From positions 35,851 to 99,850 of the forward strand of contig JAEEPZ010000002.1 of assembly GCA_016285055.1 (NCBI GenBank): a stretch of DNA of 64,000 nt, written 5' to 3'. A program made the position numbers and the translations under genes. Position 1 is the stretch's first letter. Every line of letters starts with the position of its first letter. Under the pieces are notes generated by a model that was given only the letters and a program-made list of their open reading frames with translations, had not been told where the DNA came from and ran no database searches. Source of the DNA: Prevotella sp. GTDB lineage: Bacteria; Bacteroidota; Bacteroidia; Bacteroidales; Bacteroidaceae. This document shows, piece by piece, positions 31,513 through 39,764 of the stretch.

Positions 31513-31689
31513 CTCAATTTTAAGATGAAGCTGAGGCTGCGGCAGCTGCGGCAGGGCGGCGGCGGTGCCGCCGCATACGGAGAAGCCAGGCTACTGGGCG
31601 GGGTGGCTGTGGCGGGCGGGGCTTTAGCCTACGAGAAGCCCTGCTACCTATTAGATGGTGATGTTTACAGAATTCAAGAAACTTGCCCT

Positions 31690-32913
31690 ATGGATACAAA
31701 ACTCAAGATAAACGAATTGCATCAAGTATATGGTGTGGAAGACAAAGAAGTGACCGACGTCGTCATTCCTGATGGTGTGGATGTCATCAAGCCCCATTCA
31801 TTCAAAGGGTGCAGGAAACTGAAGACCGTTAAGATACCCGATTCTGTAGGAACCATAGGGCCAGGCGCCTTTGCCGACTGCTCGTCGCTGAAGGAAATCG
31901 TGTTACCGCAAAATCTTCGTATGATAGGCGCCAATGTCTTTGCTGGGTGTACGTCCCTTCGAAAAGTTTCCATTCAGGAGAATGTCACTGCCATCGCATT
32001 GACGGCATTCGATGGCTGCAAACGGCTAAAAGAGCTGACAGTGTCGCCTGCCAATGGCAAGTATTGCTCTGTTGACGGCATCATCTACAACAAGAAGAAA
32101 ACCATCCTCTACATGGTTCCTGCCAAGGCTAAGATTTCAGACTTTGTTGTTGACAAGAAAATAAAGAAGATAGCGAAAGGGGCTTTCCGCGGATGCCAGA
32201 CAGTCGAAAGTGTTGTGGTCCCAAGAAGTATAACCAAATGGAACGATTACACATTCCAGGACTGCAAGAATCTCCGGACAATCAACATTCCCGAAGGAAC
32301 TACGGAAATACCATTTCTCTTCCTGTCTGGCTGCAGTTCTCTTGAAGAGATCACCATCCCCGAGAGCGTTGAGTATATTTTCGGGAGCGCCTTTGCCCGC
32401 TGTTCTTCTTTGCGTAGCATTACATTGCCTCGGAATGTCTCTGTTATCTTCTGCGGGGCTTTTGACGGCTGTGATTCACTGGAAAGAATTGAAGTGGATC
32501 CGAATAACGAAAAATATGCTTCTGTCGATGGGGTCTTGTATAGTAAGGACATGCACAGAATCAGGTGCTATCCTGCAGCCCATCCTGCCGAAACATTCAC
32601 TGTTCCTTCCACAGTCACGGTCATAGAAGATAGTATATTCTCACACTGCAAGCATCTCAAAGAGCTTCATATCCCGGATAATTCTTACTTATGCGAGAAT
32701 GTGATAAAGAATTGCCCCGCTTTGACGGCCATTCATCTTCACATAAAAGACATCAAAGGAGCACCCATTAACATGGCGGCTTTCTTTGGGGTTCATGCTT
32801 CGTGTACACTGTACGTGCCTAAAGGGTGTGCTGACGAATGCAGAAAGCTTCTCACTTTCGCTCCATTTACCGTTATTCGGGAAGAAGAACAAGGAGAAGA
32901 CGGTATCAGCTAA
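31690..32913 (+). CDS. BspA-like leucine-rich repeat protein (LRR_5)
   Basis: The chosen ATG (31690) begins MDTKLKINELHQVYGVEDKE, about 407 residues. The frame is open upstream to 31465, but that part is encoded by a GC-rich repeat-like stretch and gives an unnatural Gly/Ala/Arg sequence, so I left it out; a start at 31525 (MKLRLRQLRQ) is the alternative. The protein is made of tandem BspA/TpLRR units such as GCRKLKTVKIPDSVGTIGPGAFADCSSLKEIVLP, running from about 35 to 400. No signal peptide or anchor is visible from the chosen start. Such repeats bind proteins; a specific partner is unknown. It stands alone, followed by two dispersed repeats. Confidence 0.8.
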   Translation: MDTKLKINELHQVYGVEDKEVTDVVIPDGVDVIKPHSFKGCRKLKTVKIPDSVGTIGPGAFADCSSLKEIVLPQNLRMIGANVFAGCTSLRKVSIQENVTAIALTAFDGCKRLKELTVSPANGKYCSVDGIIYNKKKTILYMVPAKAKISDFVVDKKIKKIAKGAFRGCQTVESVVVPRSITKWNDYTFQDCKNLRTINIPEGTTEIPFLFLSGCSSLEEITIPESVEYIFGSAFARCSSLRSITLPRNVSVIFCGAFDGCDSLERIEVDPNNEKYASVDGVLYSKDMHRIRCYPAAHPAETFTVPSTVTVIEDSIFSHCKHLKELHIPDNSYLCENVIKNCPALTAIHLHIKDIKGAPINMAAFFGVHASCTLYVPKGCADECRKLLTFAPFTVIREEEQGEDGIS

Positions 32914-32942
32914 CTTTTCCATCCGCACAGCAAGAATTTTAT

Positions 32943-32997
32943 GGCTCTTCCGCTTATTCAGTTGGTAGGTGTGCACGAATACGTGCACCACACGACC
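32943..32997 (-). repeat. 55-bp dispersed repeat, copy 2 (inverted)
   Basis: Reverse complement of 3078-3132 with one mismatch seen, about 30 kb apart, just after the BspA-like gene. Confidence 0.8.
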
Positions 32998-33012
32998 GGA
33001 ATGGCCACATTC

Positions 33013-33053
33013 AAGAAAAGCAAAGGTCTGTTAAAAGTGTACAGAGCTGTACA
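33013..33053. repeat. Dispersed repeat with GTGTACAG/CTGTACAC palindrome
   Basis: Bases 33013-33044 recur inverted at 59090-59121 with about three mismatches. The right part, AGTGTACAG-AG-CTGTACACT, is a palindrome; a GAGAAGTGTACA word is also present near 18343. Confidence 0.6.
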
Positions 33054-33182
33054 CTTCTCGCCTGCGCTCCGCGTAAAACAACGCAGTGATGCCATAAATA
33101 CAGAGACTTAAAATTCAAGTTAAAGCTACGAGGCGGTTTTTGAGGTGAAAACTAATGGAAGGGAAACGCGTCTCGTTTTAGT

Positions 33183-34046
33183 TTATAACTGGGCTATCTC
33201 CTCTGCGGTAAGGCCAGTGCTTTCTATAATGATCTCAACGGGAACCTTGCCCTTCAAATTGCGGGCAATTTCTATTTCACGTTTTTTCTTGCCTTCCTTC
33301 AGCCCCTCGTCCTTGCCGTCGATGAAATAGGTGTTCATCACATCATCCTCCACCATACGCCGCTCCAACTCGCGCTGATATTCACGACGCTCCTTTTCCG
33401 GGAGGTTGTCGACACGCAGCCGCTCGCGGGCCTCAGGAAGGCCCTGAGCATCAAAGCTTTCGGGAATGTCGCCTGTCTTCAGGAAACTGATCCATTGGTC
33501 GAGCGACTCTTTGGCCACCTTGTTGAAGTTGTTCACCTTAAGAAGGTAGTATTCGGGCATCAGGTCGCCCGGCTCTTCCTTACCGCCGAACAGCTCGCGC
33601 TGCTTGGGTGAGAGCTTCAGCAGCTCACCGCCATGCAGACCGTGGAAGTCCGTGCGTCCGCGATAGACATAGTCCGTGCCCTGACCAAGGTCGAAATAGA
33701 CGATATTGATAGAGTACACCTTTTGCACCTTCTCATAGCCGTCACCCAGCTCCATGTACTCCGTGATGGCCTTTGACGTTCCATAGAGCATACGGTGGAA
33801 ATAGCCGTACTCACGCTCATTCTGCACCTCAACAATCATCTTCCGACCGTCCTTGTCCTCGCACATGATGTCCACGCGGTTGTACTTGTCGTTGGCATCG
33901 GTCTGATTGCCCTCGCTCTCCAAGAACTTGTGTATCTTGATGTCCTGTTCAAGCAGGACAGACAAGAAGCCCTCCAGCACAACATGGTTGGCCTTGTTGC
34001 GCAGCAGGCGTTTCATCGCCCAGTCGAATCGGATGTACTTACTCAT
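33183..34046 (-). CDS. Rpn family recombination-promoting nuclease / PD-(D/E)XK transposase-like protein
   Basis: The ATG at 34044-34046 gives MSKYIRFDWAMKRLLRNKAN, the usual beginning of this family; another Met lies seven codons upstream. About 287 residues. The nuclease core is visible as YNRVDIMCEDKDGRKMIVEVQ (Asp, then ExQ in the PD-(D/E)XK pattern) with the family helix REYGYFHRMLYGTSKAI. Related Rpn proteins in E. coli are DNases that promote RecA-independent recombination; several members are now linked to phage defence. The C-terminus is Lys/Glu-rich with a short helical tail. A 22-bp-period palindrome array lies about 170 bp upstream of the start; any link is speculative. Confidence 0.85.
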   Translation of the reverse strand: MSKYIRFDWAMKRLLRNKANHVVLEGFLSVLLEQDIKIHKFLESEGNQTDANDKYNRVDIMCEDKDGRKMIVEVQNEREYGYFHRMLYGTSKAITEYMELGDGYEKVQKVYSINIVYFDLGQGTDYVYRGRTDFHGLHGGELLKLSPKQRELFGGKEEPGDLMPEYYLLKVNNFNKVAKESLDQWISFLKTGDIPESFDAQGLPEARERLRVDNLPEKERREYQRELERRMVEDDVMNTYFIDGKDEGLKEGKKKREIEIARNLKGKVPVEIIIESTGLTAEEIAQL

Positions 34047-34218
34047 ATCGTCTGCAAATGTAAGCATTTTCCCGTAGACCGCAAAACTTTTTGCCTATTT
34101 TCAATATTTTTCTTGGCTTTTCGCGTTTTTTCCGGCCTCAGTAACACTGGACACCAAACCGGCTGATGACGAAAGTGAAAATACACGACCTGTGCGGATG
34201 GAAAGGGAAAGGGAAATT

Positions 34219-34312
34219 GTCCGAAGGCTTCGGACTCGTTGTCCGAAGGCTTCGGACGCTCTGTCCGAAGGCTTCGGACTGTTCGTCCGAAGGCTTCGGA
34301 CAAAAAAGTCCG
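34219..34312. repeat. 22-bp-period palindrome array, family A copy 2
   Basis: Four units GTCCGAAGGCTTCGGAC at 34219, 34241, 34263 and 34285 with 5-nt spacers, then AAAAAAGTCCG. The right flank (AAATGTAAAGAAAAATAA) resembles that of the 3188-3280 array (TAGTGTAAATAAAAATGA), so the two copies share orientation. The 34047-34644 gap holds this, the palindrome at 34372 and the inverted repeat at 34448, and no gene. Confidence 0.9.
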
Positions 34313-34371
34313 AAATGTAAAGAAAAATAATGTGCCGCTCCTTGCCCGCCGCGTAGCTCAATGCGCAGCCA

Positions 34372-34397
34372 TCCCCTCCCTTCTTTAAGGGGAGGGG
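34372..34397. repeat. CCCCTCCC/GGGGAGGGG palindrome
   Basis: CCCCTCCC, 8-nt AT-rich loop, GGGGAGGGG. It is an intergenic relative of the element inserted at 941-1055. Confidence 0.65.
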
Positions 34398-34447
34398 TTA
34401 GGGGGGCTGTAATGTCTGTAATATTTTGTCAGCGAAAAAAAATCGTG

Positions 34448-34559
34448 CTGTACGGATGAAGTGACATAGTTGCATCGCGAACTATGTGAATTTATACCGG
34501 GAAGCGGTACCAACTCACATAATTAGCGACGTAACTATGTCATAATTCCATCCGTACAG
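34448..34559. repeat. 112-bp imperfect inverted repeat, MITE-like
   Basis: The outer arms begin CTGTACGGATG and end CATCCGTACAG. The two arms of about 52 nt match along most of their length (ACATAGTT, TCGC, TATGTGA, TACC in both) around a small centre TACCGGGAAGCGGTA. I saw no clear target-site duplication. It could be a miniature mobile element or give a long RNA hairpin. Confidence 0.65.
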
Positions 34560-34644
34560 GTCGAAAAAGAACTTCCCTGTAATCCATCGTCCCTTCAGGA
34601 CTCATTGTCGTGTCGCACATTAGCAGAGGTGGCTCGGCGTGCTG

Positions 34645-37350
34645 CTATTTGCGGATGTCGTCGTAGGGTAGGAGGTAGGTGTCGTACTGCGTGGCGAAAG
34701 GATGGAACGGGGCGGGTACTGCCTGGGGAGAGACGAAGAGCCTCGACACCGCCTTGGGGACGTTGCCTGCTTCGATGCGGTAGAGACGGAATTCGCCGTT
34801 GACGCTGCCCACACGCTTGGCGATGACGGGAAAGGCCGTGCGTGCGAACTTCGGCCCCTGGCCTGCTACGGCGGCATTGACCGTCATCACGATGCCCCGG
34901 TCGGTCTGCTCGAAGCTGAGGCTGAGACTGTCGCCGACGACCAGCAGGCCGTTTCCTGCTGCATCGCTGAACAGTGCTGCATCGACGCCCATGCGGTTGC
35001 CCTCGAAATAGAGGTCGTCCATGTGCTTGGCCCAGCATCCATAGCGGTTGGCCTGATGCCGGCCAGGATAGGTGGCGAAGGGGCCGTAGCCTATCCACTG
35101 CACACGGTCGAAGCGGCGGTCAAGCAGATAGGCAATGCCCAGCTCGGAAAGGAAGGCATCGGTGGTGTCGGGCGTCAGGGTGAAGGCCACCTTTGTGCTG
35201 TTTCCTTCTTCCCACGTCTTGACATCGGCTTTCACGTAGGGGTTATCCAGTGGCTGGAGATATTTCTCTATCCGTTGGTCTTTCACCTTGAGCATCTCGG
35301 CCATCGTTGCCTTGCGTCCTACTCTTACCAGCGGGCCTTCCTGAACATGCTCCGTGGGACGAGCTGCTCCTTCCCAGGATACTGTAGGCTTGCTCAGCAC
35401 AAAACTCTGATGGAGGAAGGTGTGCCCCTGGTCGTCTTCTATATCGAACTGAAGCAGGCTGAGTCCGCTTTGCCTGGGCAGGCTGAGGGTATAAGGGACT
35501 GAGCTGTGCGGCTGGCAGTCGGGACTGAATGCACCGCGCATCACGGTGTCGCGGTCGTTGGTCAGTGTCCAGTGGAACGTCACATGATTCTTCAGATTGA
35601 GGAAGTCGTAGTGATTGACGATGCGCAGCACATCGCCTTCTCTGCTTTCCACAAAAGCGCGGGCATAGTTGTGCTGCAGCTCATAGTAGTTGGGCAGCGG
35701 CGTGCGGTCGGCATAGAGCAGCCCGTCGGTGCCTTTGTTGCCGAACATCTCGAAGCCGCCCTCGCTGGATGTGAAGACGCGCTCCTCGTAGCCATAGCGG
35801 TCGTTCAGCTTGGCTTTGAAGGGCATCCCCTGGTCTACCCATTCCCAGACGCTGCCGCCGGCAATGCAGGGCGTGCGCTCTATGATGTCCCACTGTCGGT
35901 CGTGATCCTCCAACGAGATGCCTAGCGTATGGCAGTACTCTGTGAAGATGACAGGACGGTCGGCCCGCTGGTAGAAGTCGCCTATCTGTGCCGTCGACGG
36001 GTAGTGGGGCGCATAGATGTCGGCCACCTGTGGGAAGTCATAGTTGAATCTCCTGAAGTATGAGCCCACCTGCGGATAGCAGATGGGGCGCGAGGTGTCA
36101 AGGTCGCGCTTCACATAGTCGCCGAGCCGGATGCAGATGTCTGTCAGCGGATTCTCATTGCCAAGGCTCCATATCATCACCGAGGGATGGTTCTTGTCGC
36201 GTCGGATGGTGGCCTGTGCCCTCTGCTGCAGCACGGGATAGAAGGTGGAGTCAGAGAGGTGCTTGTCGCCATAGCCGAAGGGCACCTCGTCGATGACATA
36301 GAACCCGAGCGAGTCAGCCAGTTCGTAGAATCGCGGCTCACGGGGGTAGTGCGACGTGCGGATGTAGTTGATGGACGCCTCCTTCATCAGTTGCATGTCG
36401 CGCAGGATACTGGCTTCACCGATGACCTTCACCGTCACGGGGTCGGAGGAGTGGGTCGTCACACCCCGCAGTTTGATGGGCTGTCCGTTGAGTTTCAGGA
36501 TGTTTCCGTCAATGGTCAGCTCACGGAATCCGAACCGATGCTCAAACACTTGCAGCGTCTTCTCCTTCTGCGAGAGCGTTGTGCGCAATGTATATAAATA
36601 AGGTGTCTCCGCCGTCCACAGATGCGGCTGCTCTACGCGCGTCGTGCCTACTGTCTGCCTGTTGGCGTCGAGTATCTCATACTTCACCGTAGTGTTTCTG
36701 TTGCCATTGGCTATGTCAGCCTTCACATTCACCTCGCCAGTGTTCTTGGTGGTGATGGTGATGTCGCTCAGGTGCGTCTTGGGCACCGCCATGAGTGTCA
36801 CGTCGCGGAAGATGCCGCAGGGCGCCCAGTCGTCGTTGTAGTCGAAGTCGCTGCCCGGAAACTGTGAGATGACGCGCAGGGCGAGCTCTTGCCGTTCTGC
36901 TTTCTGGTTGAGACAGTCAGTAATGTCAAACATGGCGGTGTTGTAGCCCGACCGCCACGAGCCTGCAGCCTTGCCGTTGACCCACAGGTCGTAGCCATAG
37001 AGCACACCGTCGAAGCGGATGGCGATGCGCAGGCCCCGCCACGCCTCCGGCACTGTGAACGTTGTGCGGTAGTAGCCTGTGAGGGGCAGCGCTTTGTCAT
37101 AGCTTGGGTTAGAGAATCCGTAGGCCTCCCAGCAGCCTGGCACGGGGATGCGGCCCCACGTCTCGTCGGCAGCAGGCACCGTCGGGTCGGCTGTGATGCC
37201 TTCCACCACCTTCAGCTGCCACTCACCGTTCAGGCTCAGCATCATCTGCGGGTCTGTGACGGGCAGGATGCCGGAGAAGGCATCCCTCACCTGCGCCTTG
37301 CTGCCTGCCATGAACAGGATGAAGGCGATTATGCTTACCATCCTTTTCAT
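34645..37350 (-). CDS. Glycoside hydrolase family 2 (beta-galactosidase-like)
   Basis: The 901-residue protein begins with a signal peptide (MKRMVSIIAFILFMAGSKAQ). Its layout is classic GH2: jelly-roll sugar-binding domain at about 30-210 (PGCWEAYGFSNPSYDK), immunoglobulin-like domain, TIM barrel from about 300 with acid/base Glu399 (SLGNENP) and nucleophile Glu471 (FTEYCHTLG), then a C-terminal beta-sandwich (LDRRFDRVQWIGYGPFATYPGR) as in LacZ-type enzymes. It is therefore probably a beta-galactosidase acting on galactan side chains or pectic oligosaccharides. Its ATG overlaps the stop of the DUF362 gene by 4 bp (ATGA), so it is translationally coupled and is the last gene of the SusD-DUF362-GH2 stretch. 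Confidence 0.9.
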   Translation of the reverse strand: MKRMVSIIAFILFMAGSKAQVRDAFSGILPVTDPQMMLSLNGEWQLKVVEGITADPTVPAADETWGRIPVPGCWEAYGFSNPSYDKALPLTGYYRTTFTVPEAWRGLRIAIRFDGVLYGYDLWVNGKAAGSWRSGYNTAMFDITDCLNQKAERQELALRVISQFPGSDFDYNDDWAPCGIFRDVTLMAVPKTHLSDITITTKNTGEVNVKADIANGNRNTTVKYEILDANRQTVGTTRVEQPHLWTAETPYLYTLRTTLSQKEKTLQVFEHRFGFRELTIDGNILKLNGQPIKLRGVTTHSSDPVTVKVIGEASILRDMQLMKEASINYIRTSHYPREPRFYELADSLGFYVIDEVPFGYGDKHLSDSTFYPVLQQRAQATIRRDKNHPSVMIWSLGNENPLTDICIRLGDYVKRDLDTSRPICYPQVGSYFRRFNYDFPQVADIYAPHYPSTAQIGDFYQRADRPVIFTEYCHTLGISLEDHDRQWDIIERTPCIAGGSVWEWVDQGMPFKAKLNDRYGYEERVFTSSEGGFEMFGNKGTDGLLYADRTPLPNYYELQHNYARAFVESREGDVLRIVNHYDFLNLKNHVTFHWTLTNDRDTVMRGAFSPDCQPHSSVPYTLSLPRQSGLSLLQFDIEDDQGHTFLHQSFVLSKPTVSWEGAARPTEHVQEGPLVRVGRKATMAEMLKVKDQRIEKYLQPLDNPYVKADVKTWEEGNSTKVAFTLTPDTTDAFLSELGIAYLLDRRFDRVQWIGYGPFATYPGRHQANRYGCWAKHMDDLYFEGNRMGVDAALFSDAAGNGLLVVGDSLSLSFEQTDRGIVMTVNAAVAGQGPKFARTAFPVIAKRVGSVNGEFRLYRIEAGNVPKAVSRLFVSPQAVPAPFHPFATQYDTYLLPYDDIRK

Positions 37351-39482
37351 TGCAGCTTCTTATATTTGAGGTCTATCTTCGAGTATTGATGCTGTTTGTT
37401 CCAGTGTTCAAAGAGGCCAAGCGGTTTGTCTATGGGGTTCCCATTCTGCTTGTAGATGGTTCCGCTGGGTGCATGGGGCAGGCTGGCCGCCTCTCGCAGG
37501 TACTCGTCGCAGTAGTTCAGGCTTTGGAACTCCGGCCACTCGTTGATGATGATGTCCATGGCCACGGCGTCGCAGGCCACCTCGTCCTGTGACAGGATGA
37601 TGGAACAGGCCCAGTCGCCGTTGAACGGCTCCTTCATCCACTTGGGGTTGGGCGCTCCGTTGACGTCGCGTGAGCCGTAGGTGCCGTCGATGAGCAGCAG
37701 CAGTGCCTTCTGCCCCATGTCCTTATGGCTGAGCCAGTCGACGAAGGTCTTGTACTGAGGCTTGCCGTTGCGTTTGTCCTGGCTCACGTTGTTGTGGGCG
37801 TTCTGCCGCCACAGCAGGTTGATGTCGGTTGCTCCGTACCAGTTCTTCGTGGTGAGCGTCACTCCCGGACCGCTGTGGGTCTTCAGCAGGGCCGAGTTGA
37901 TGAGGTAGTCGGCATCGACGATGCACTTGGCCAGGCCGCGGGCCATCTTGCCGTTGTCTACCGAATAGACTATCTGCTCGGGATAGTACTCGCACTTCTC
38001 GCGTCCGTCGCCGCCGATGTTGTCAATCATGCGCACCAGCGGGAACTCGCGGTGTATCTTGTTGAAGATGGAGTCTGTGATGGCTCGGGAGGGTTCGCAG
38101 ATGACGATGTCCTGCTGGCGCACCCCTGCGTCGCGCACCATCGAGCGTACCAAAGCCAGCGTGACGAAGGGCGACGAGTTCAGCTCGATGGTGTCGTGGT
38201 GGGTGATGGCGTTGTTCATGTTGAGCTTCACGGCTATCATCTCGCCCTTCTTGTAGCCCCGGTTTCCCCGTCCGTGTGTCTTGTTGAAGTGCTTGAAGAG
38301 TGCCTTCCATGCCTTTTTCGCCGTCGGCTCGCCCGTCAGTTGCATCACCGCTTCCGTCATCATCTGGTCAGCCTTCTGCTGGTCGTTCCATCGGTCTTCC
38401 ACCCAGAGACCCGTGTGTCCGTCCCACTGCGCGACGCCCGGTGCGTGAATCCATGCCACCCGTCCCGGATGGATGCCGCGGCCCTCGCCGATGGGCTCAT
38501 TGGGGCCGGTGAAGAGTCTGGGGCTTTGCGCATTGAACTCGCCGAAGAACAGGCGGTCGCGGTTCACCGCTTCGTCTGTCAGCTGGATGGTTGTTGAGGG
38601 GCCGAGGTCGGGCTCTTTCCATGCTTTGAGCTGCCACACCAACCGACCGTCCTTGTCCACCTCGATGGCCTGCACCGGCGCATTGGCCGTGTCCATCGGC
38701 TCTTTGTTCCACTCGTTGTACCAGTTGTTGATGATGTGTCCACCGTCCTTCAGGCGTACGGTCTTTTGCGGCTGCGTCACGCCATAGGCTGTGGTGTTCA
38801 TTTCCCATACGGTCTGCCCCTGTCGGTTGATTTCCTGTATGTGTCCTTTCCGTCCTGTGATGAGCAGATGTCCCGTCTTCGGCATCTCCTGCACACTCCA
38901 CGGCAGCATGCCGCCCCAGCGGTCTATCTCCTGCCCGTTGCTGTTGTACTCATGTATGCAGCCCATGCCCATGTTGGCAATGAGCAGCGTGCCGCGTGAG
39001 GTGAGGCGCGCATTGCGGAACTGCCCATGCACTGAGCCTTTCTCGCTGACGGGCACCGCAAACTCCCTGACGATGCGGCAGGCGGGTATCTCCATCACCA
39101 CTACCTTGGCGGGATGGCCGTTCTGTACGAAGACGACGTGGTTGCGTCCTATGGGCTGAATGGTGTGAATCTCCGTCCCCTCTGGTGCCGCATAGCTCCA
39201 GACGGTCTGCTGATCTTGCGTCACCTCTGCCACACCATACTGGTGGGCCACCAGGATATGGCCGTCGGTCATCAGCACGGCATCGCTGATCTCGCCCTTC
39301 TTCAACTGGTCTTGATAGGCCCAGCTCACCTGTCCGTCTTTTACGATGAACATGCGTCGCTGTTTGCTCTGTCCGGCATAGAAGAAGTTGTGGCGTGCCA
39401 TGTCGGTGCTGACCTCCTGTGCCGAGCCGCCGCACACTGCTGCCAGCATGAGGCTGAGTGCAAGTAATAATCTTTTCATCAT
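37347..39482 (-). CDS. Secreted propeller-DUF362 fusion protein in the pectin locus
   Basis: The 711-residue protein has a signal peptide (MMKRLLLALSLMLAAVCGGSAQ). Residues about 30-310 are propeller-like, with repeated segments such as DGQVSWAYQDQ, GHILVAHQYGVAEV, LLIANMGMGCIHEYN and QTVWEMNTT, similar to PQQ-like or arylsulfotransferase-type blades. Residues about 410-690 match DUF362 (AVKLNMNN, SSPFVTLALVRSMVRDAG, VICEPSRA, INSALLKTHSGPGVTLTTKNWYG). DUF362 function is not known; some members carry iron-sulfur ferredoxin domains but I see no Cys-rich motif here. Located between SusD and GH2 with a 4-bp overlap to GH2, so it should act in the same glycan pathway, probably in the periplasm. 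Confidence 0.75.
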   Translation of the reverse strand: MMKRLLLALSLMLAAVCGGSAQEVSTDMARHNFFYAGQSKQRRMFIVKDGQVSWAYQDQLKKGEISDAVLMTDGHILVAHQYGVAEVTQDQQTVWSYAAPEGTEIHTIQPIGRNHVVFVQNGHPAKVVVMEIPACRIVREFAVPVSEKGSVHGQFRNARLTSRGTLLIANMGMGCIHEYNSNGQEIDRWGGMLPWSVQEMPKTGHLLITGRKGHIQEINRQGQTVWEMNTTAYGVTQPQKTVRLKDGGHIINNWYNEWNKEPMDTANAPVQAIEVDKDGRLVWQLKAWKEPDLGPSTTIQLTDEAVNRDRLFFGEFNAQSPRLFTGPNEPIGEGRGIHPGRVAWIHAPGVAQWDGHTGLWVEDRWNDQQKADQMMTEAVMQLTGEPTAKKAWKALFKHFNKTHGRGNRGYKKGEMIAVKLNMNNAITHHDTIELNSSPFVTLALVRSMVRDAGVRQQDIVICEPSRAITDSIFNKIHREFPLVRMIDNIGGDGREKCEYYPEQIVYSVDNGKMARGLAKCIVDADYLINSALLKTHSGPGVTLTTKNWYGATDINLLWRQNAHNNVSQDKRNGKPQYKTFVDWLSHKDMGQKALLLLIDGTYGSRDVNGAPNPKWMKEPFNGDWACSIILSQDEVACDAVAMDIIINEWPEFQSLNYCDEYLREAASLPHAPSGTIYKQNGNPIDKPLGLFEHWNKQHQYSKIDLKYKKLQ

Positions 39483-39601
39483 AGCTGTGTTCCGTTTTTT
39501 TTAATAAAGGCCGCACCTCACGATGCAGCCTTTACCTGTTAACATCATTAAACTACTAATTCTGTAAAACTTAACTAATTAAAGTTTCGCATTCGCTCAA
39601 T

Positions 39602-39742
39602 TTTAAGGAGTTAAAGGAGTTAAAGGAGTTAAAGGAGTTAAAGACAAATGTCTCTCCATGAAAAGCCTTTGTCTCTGGGTTGAAATCCATAGCAAAGCTA
39701 TTGTCTTTAACTCCTTTAACTCCCTTAACTCCTTTAACTCCC
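39602..39742. repeat. Tandem 9-bp repeats forming a long inverted repeat between susD and the DUF362 gene
   Basis: The left arm is four to five copies of GGAGTTAAA (39607-39643). The right arm (39703-39742) holds the reverse-complement repeats TTTAACTCC. The two arms could form a stem of about 40 bp around a 60-nt loop. Its place inside the operon suggests attenuation or mRNA processing. The 39483-39764 gap holds no gene. Confidence 0.85.
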
Positions 39743-39764
39743 AAAATATCCAATTAACCTATGT

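Noticed and set aside
31525..31689. N-terminal extension of the BspA-like gene (MKLRLRQLRQGGGGAAAYG...)
   Set aside because: The stretch is encoded by a GC-rich repeat-like element and does not resemble protein or a signal peptide; LRRs begin after 31690.
33183..34046. Rpn-type gene as an active insertion sequence
   Set aside because: No terminal inverted repeats or target duplication flank the gene itself, and the family functions as a nuclease.
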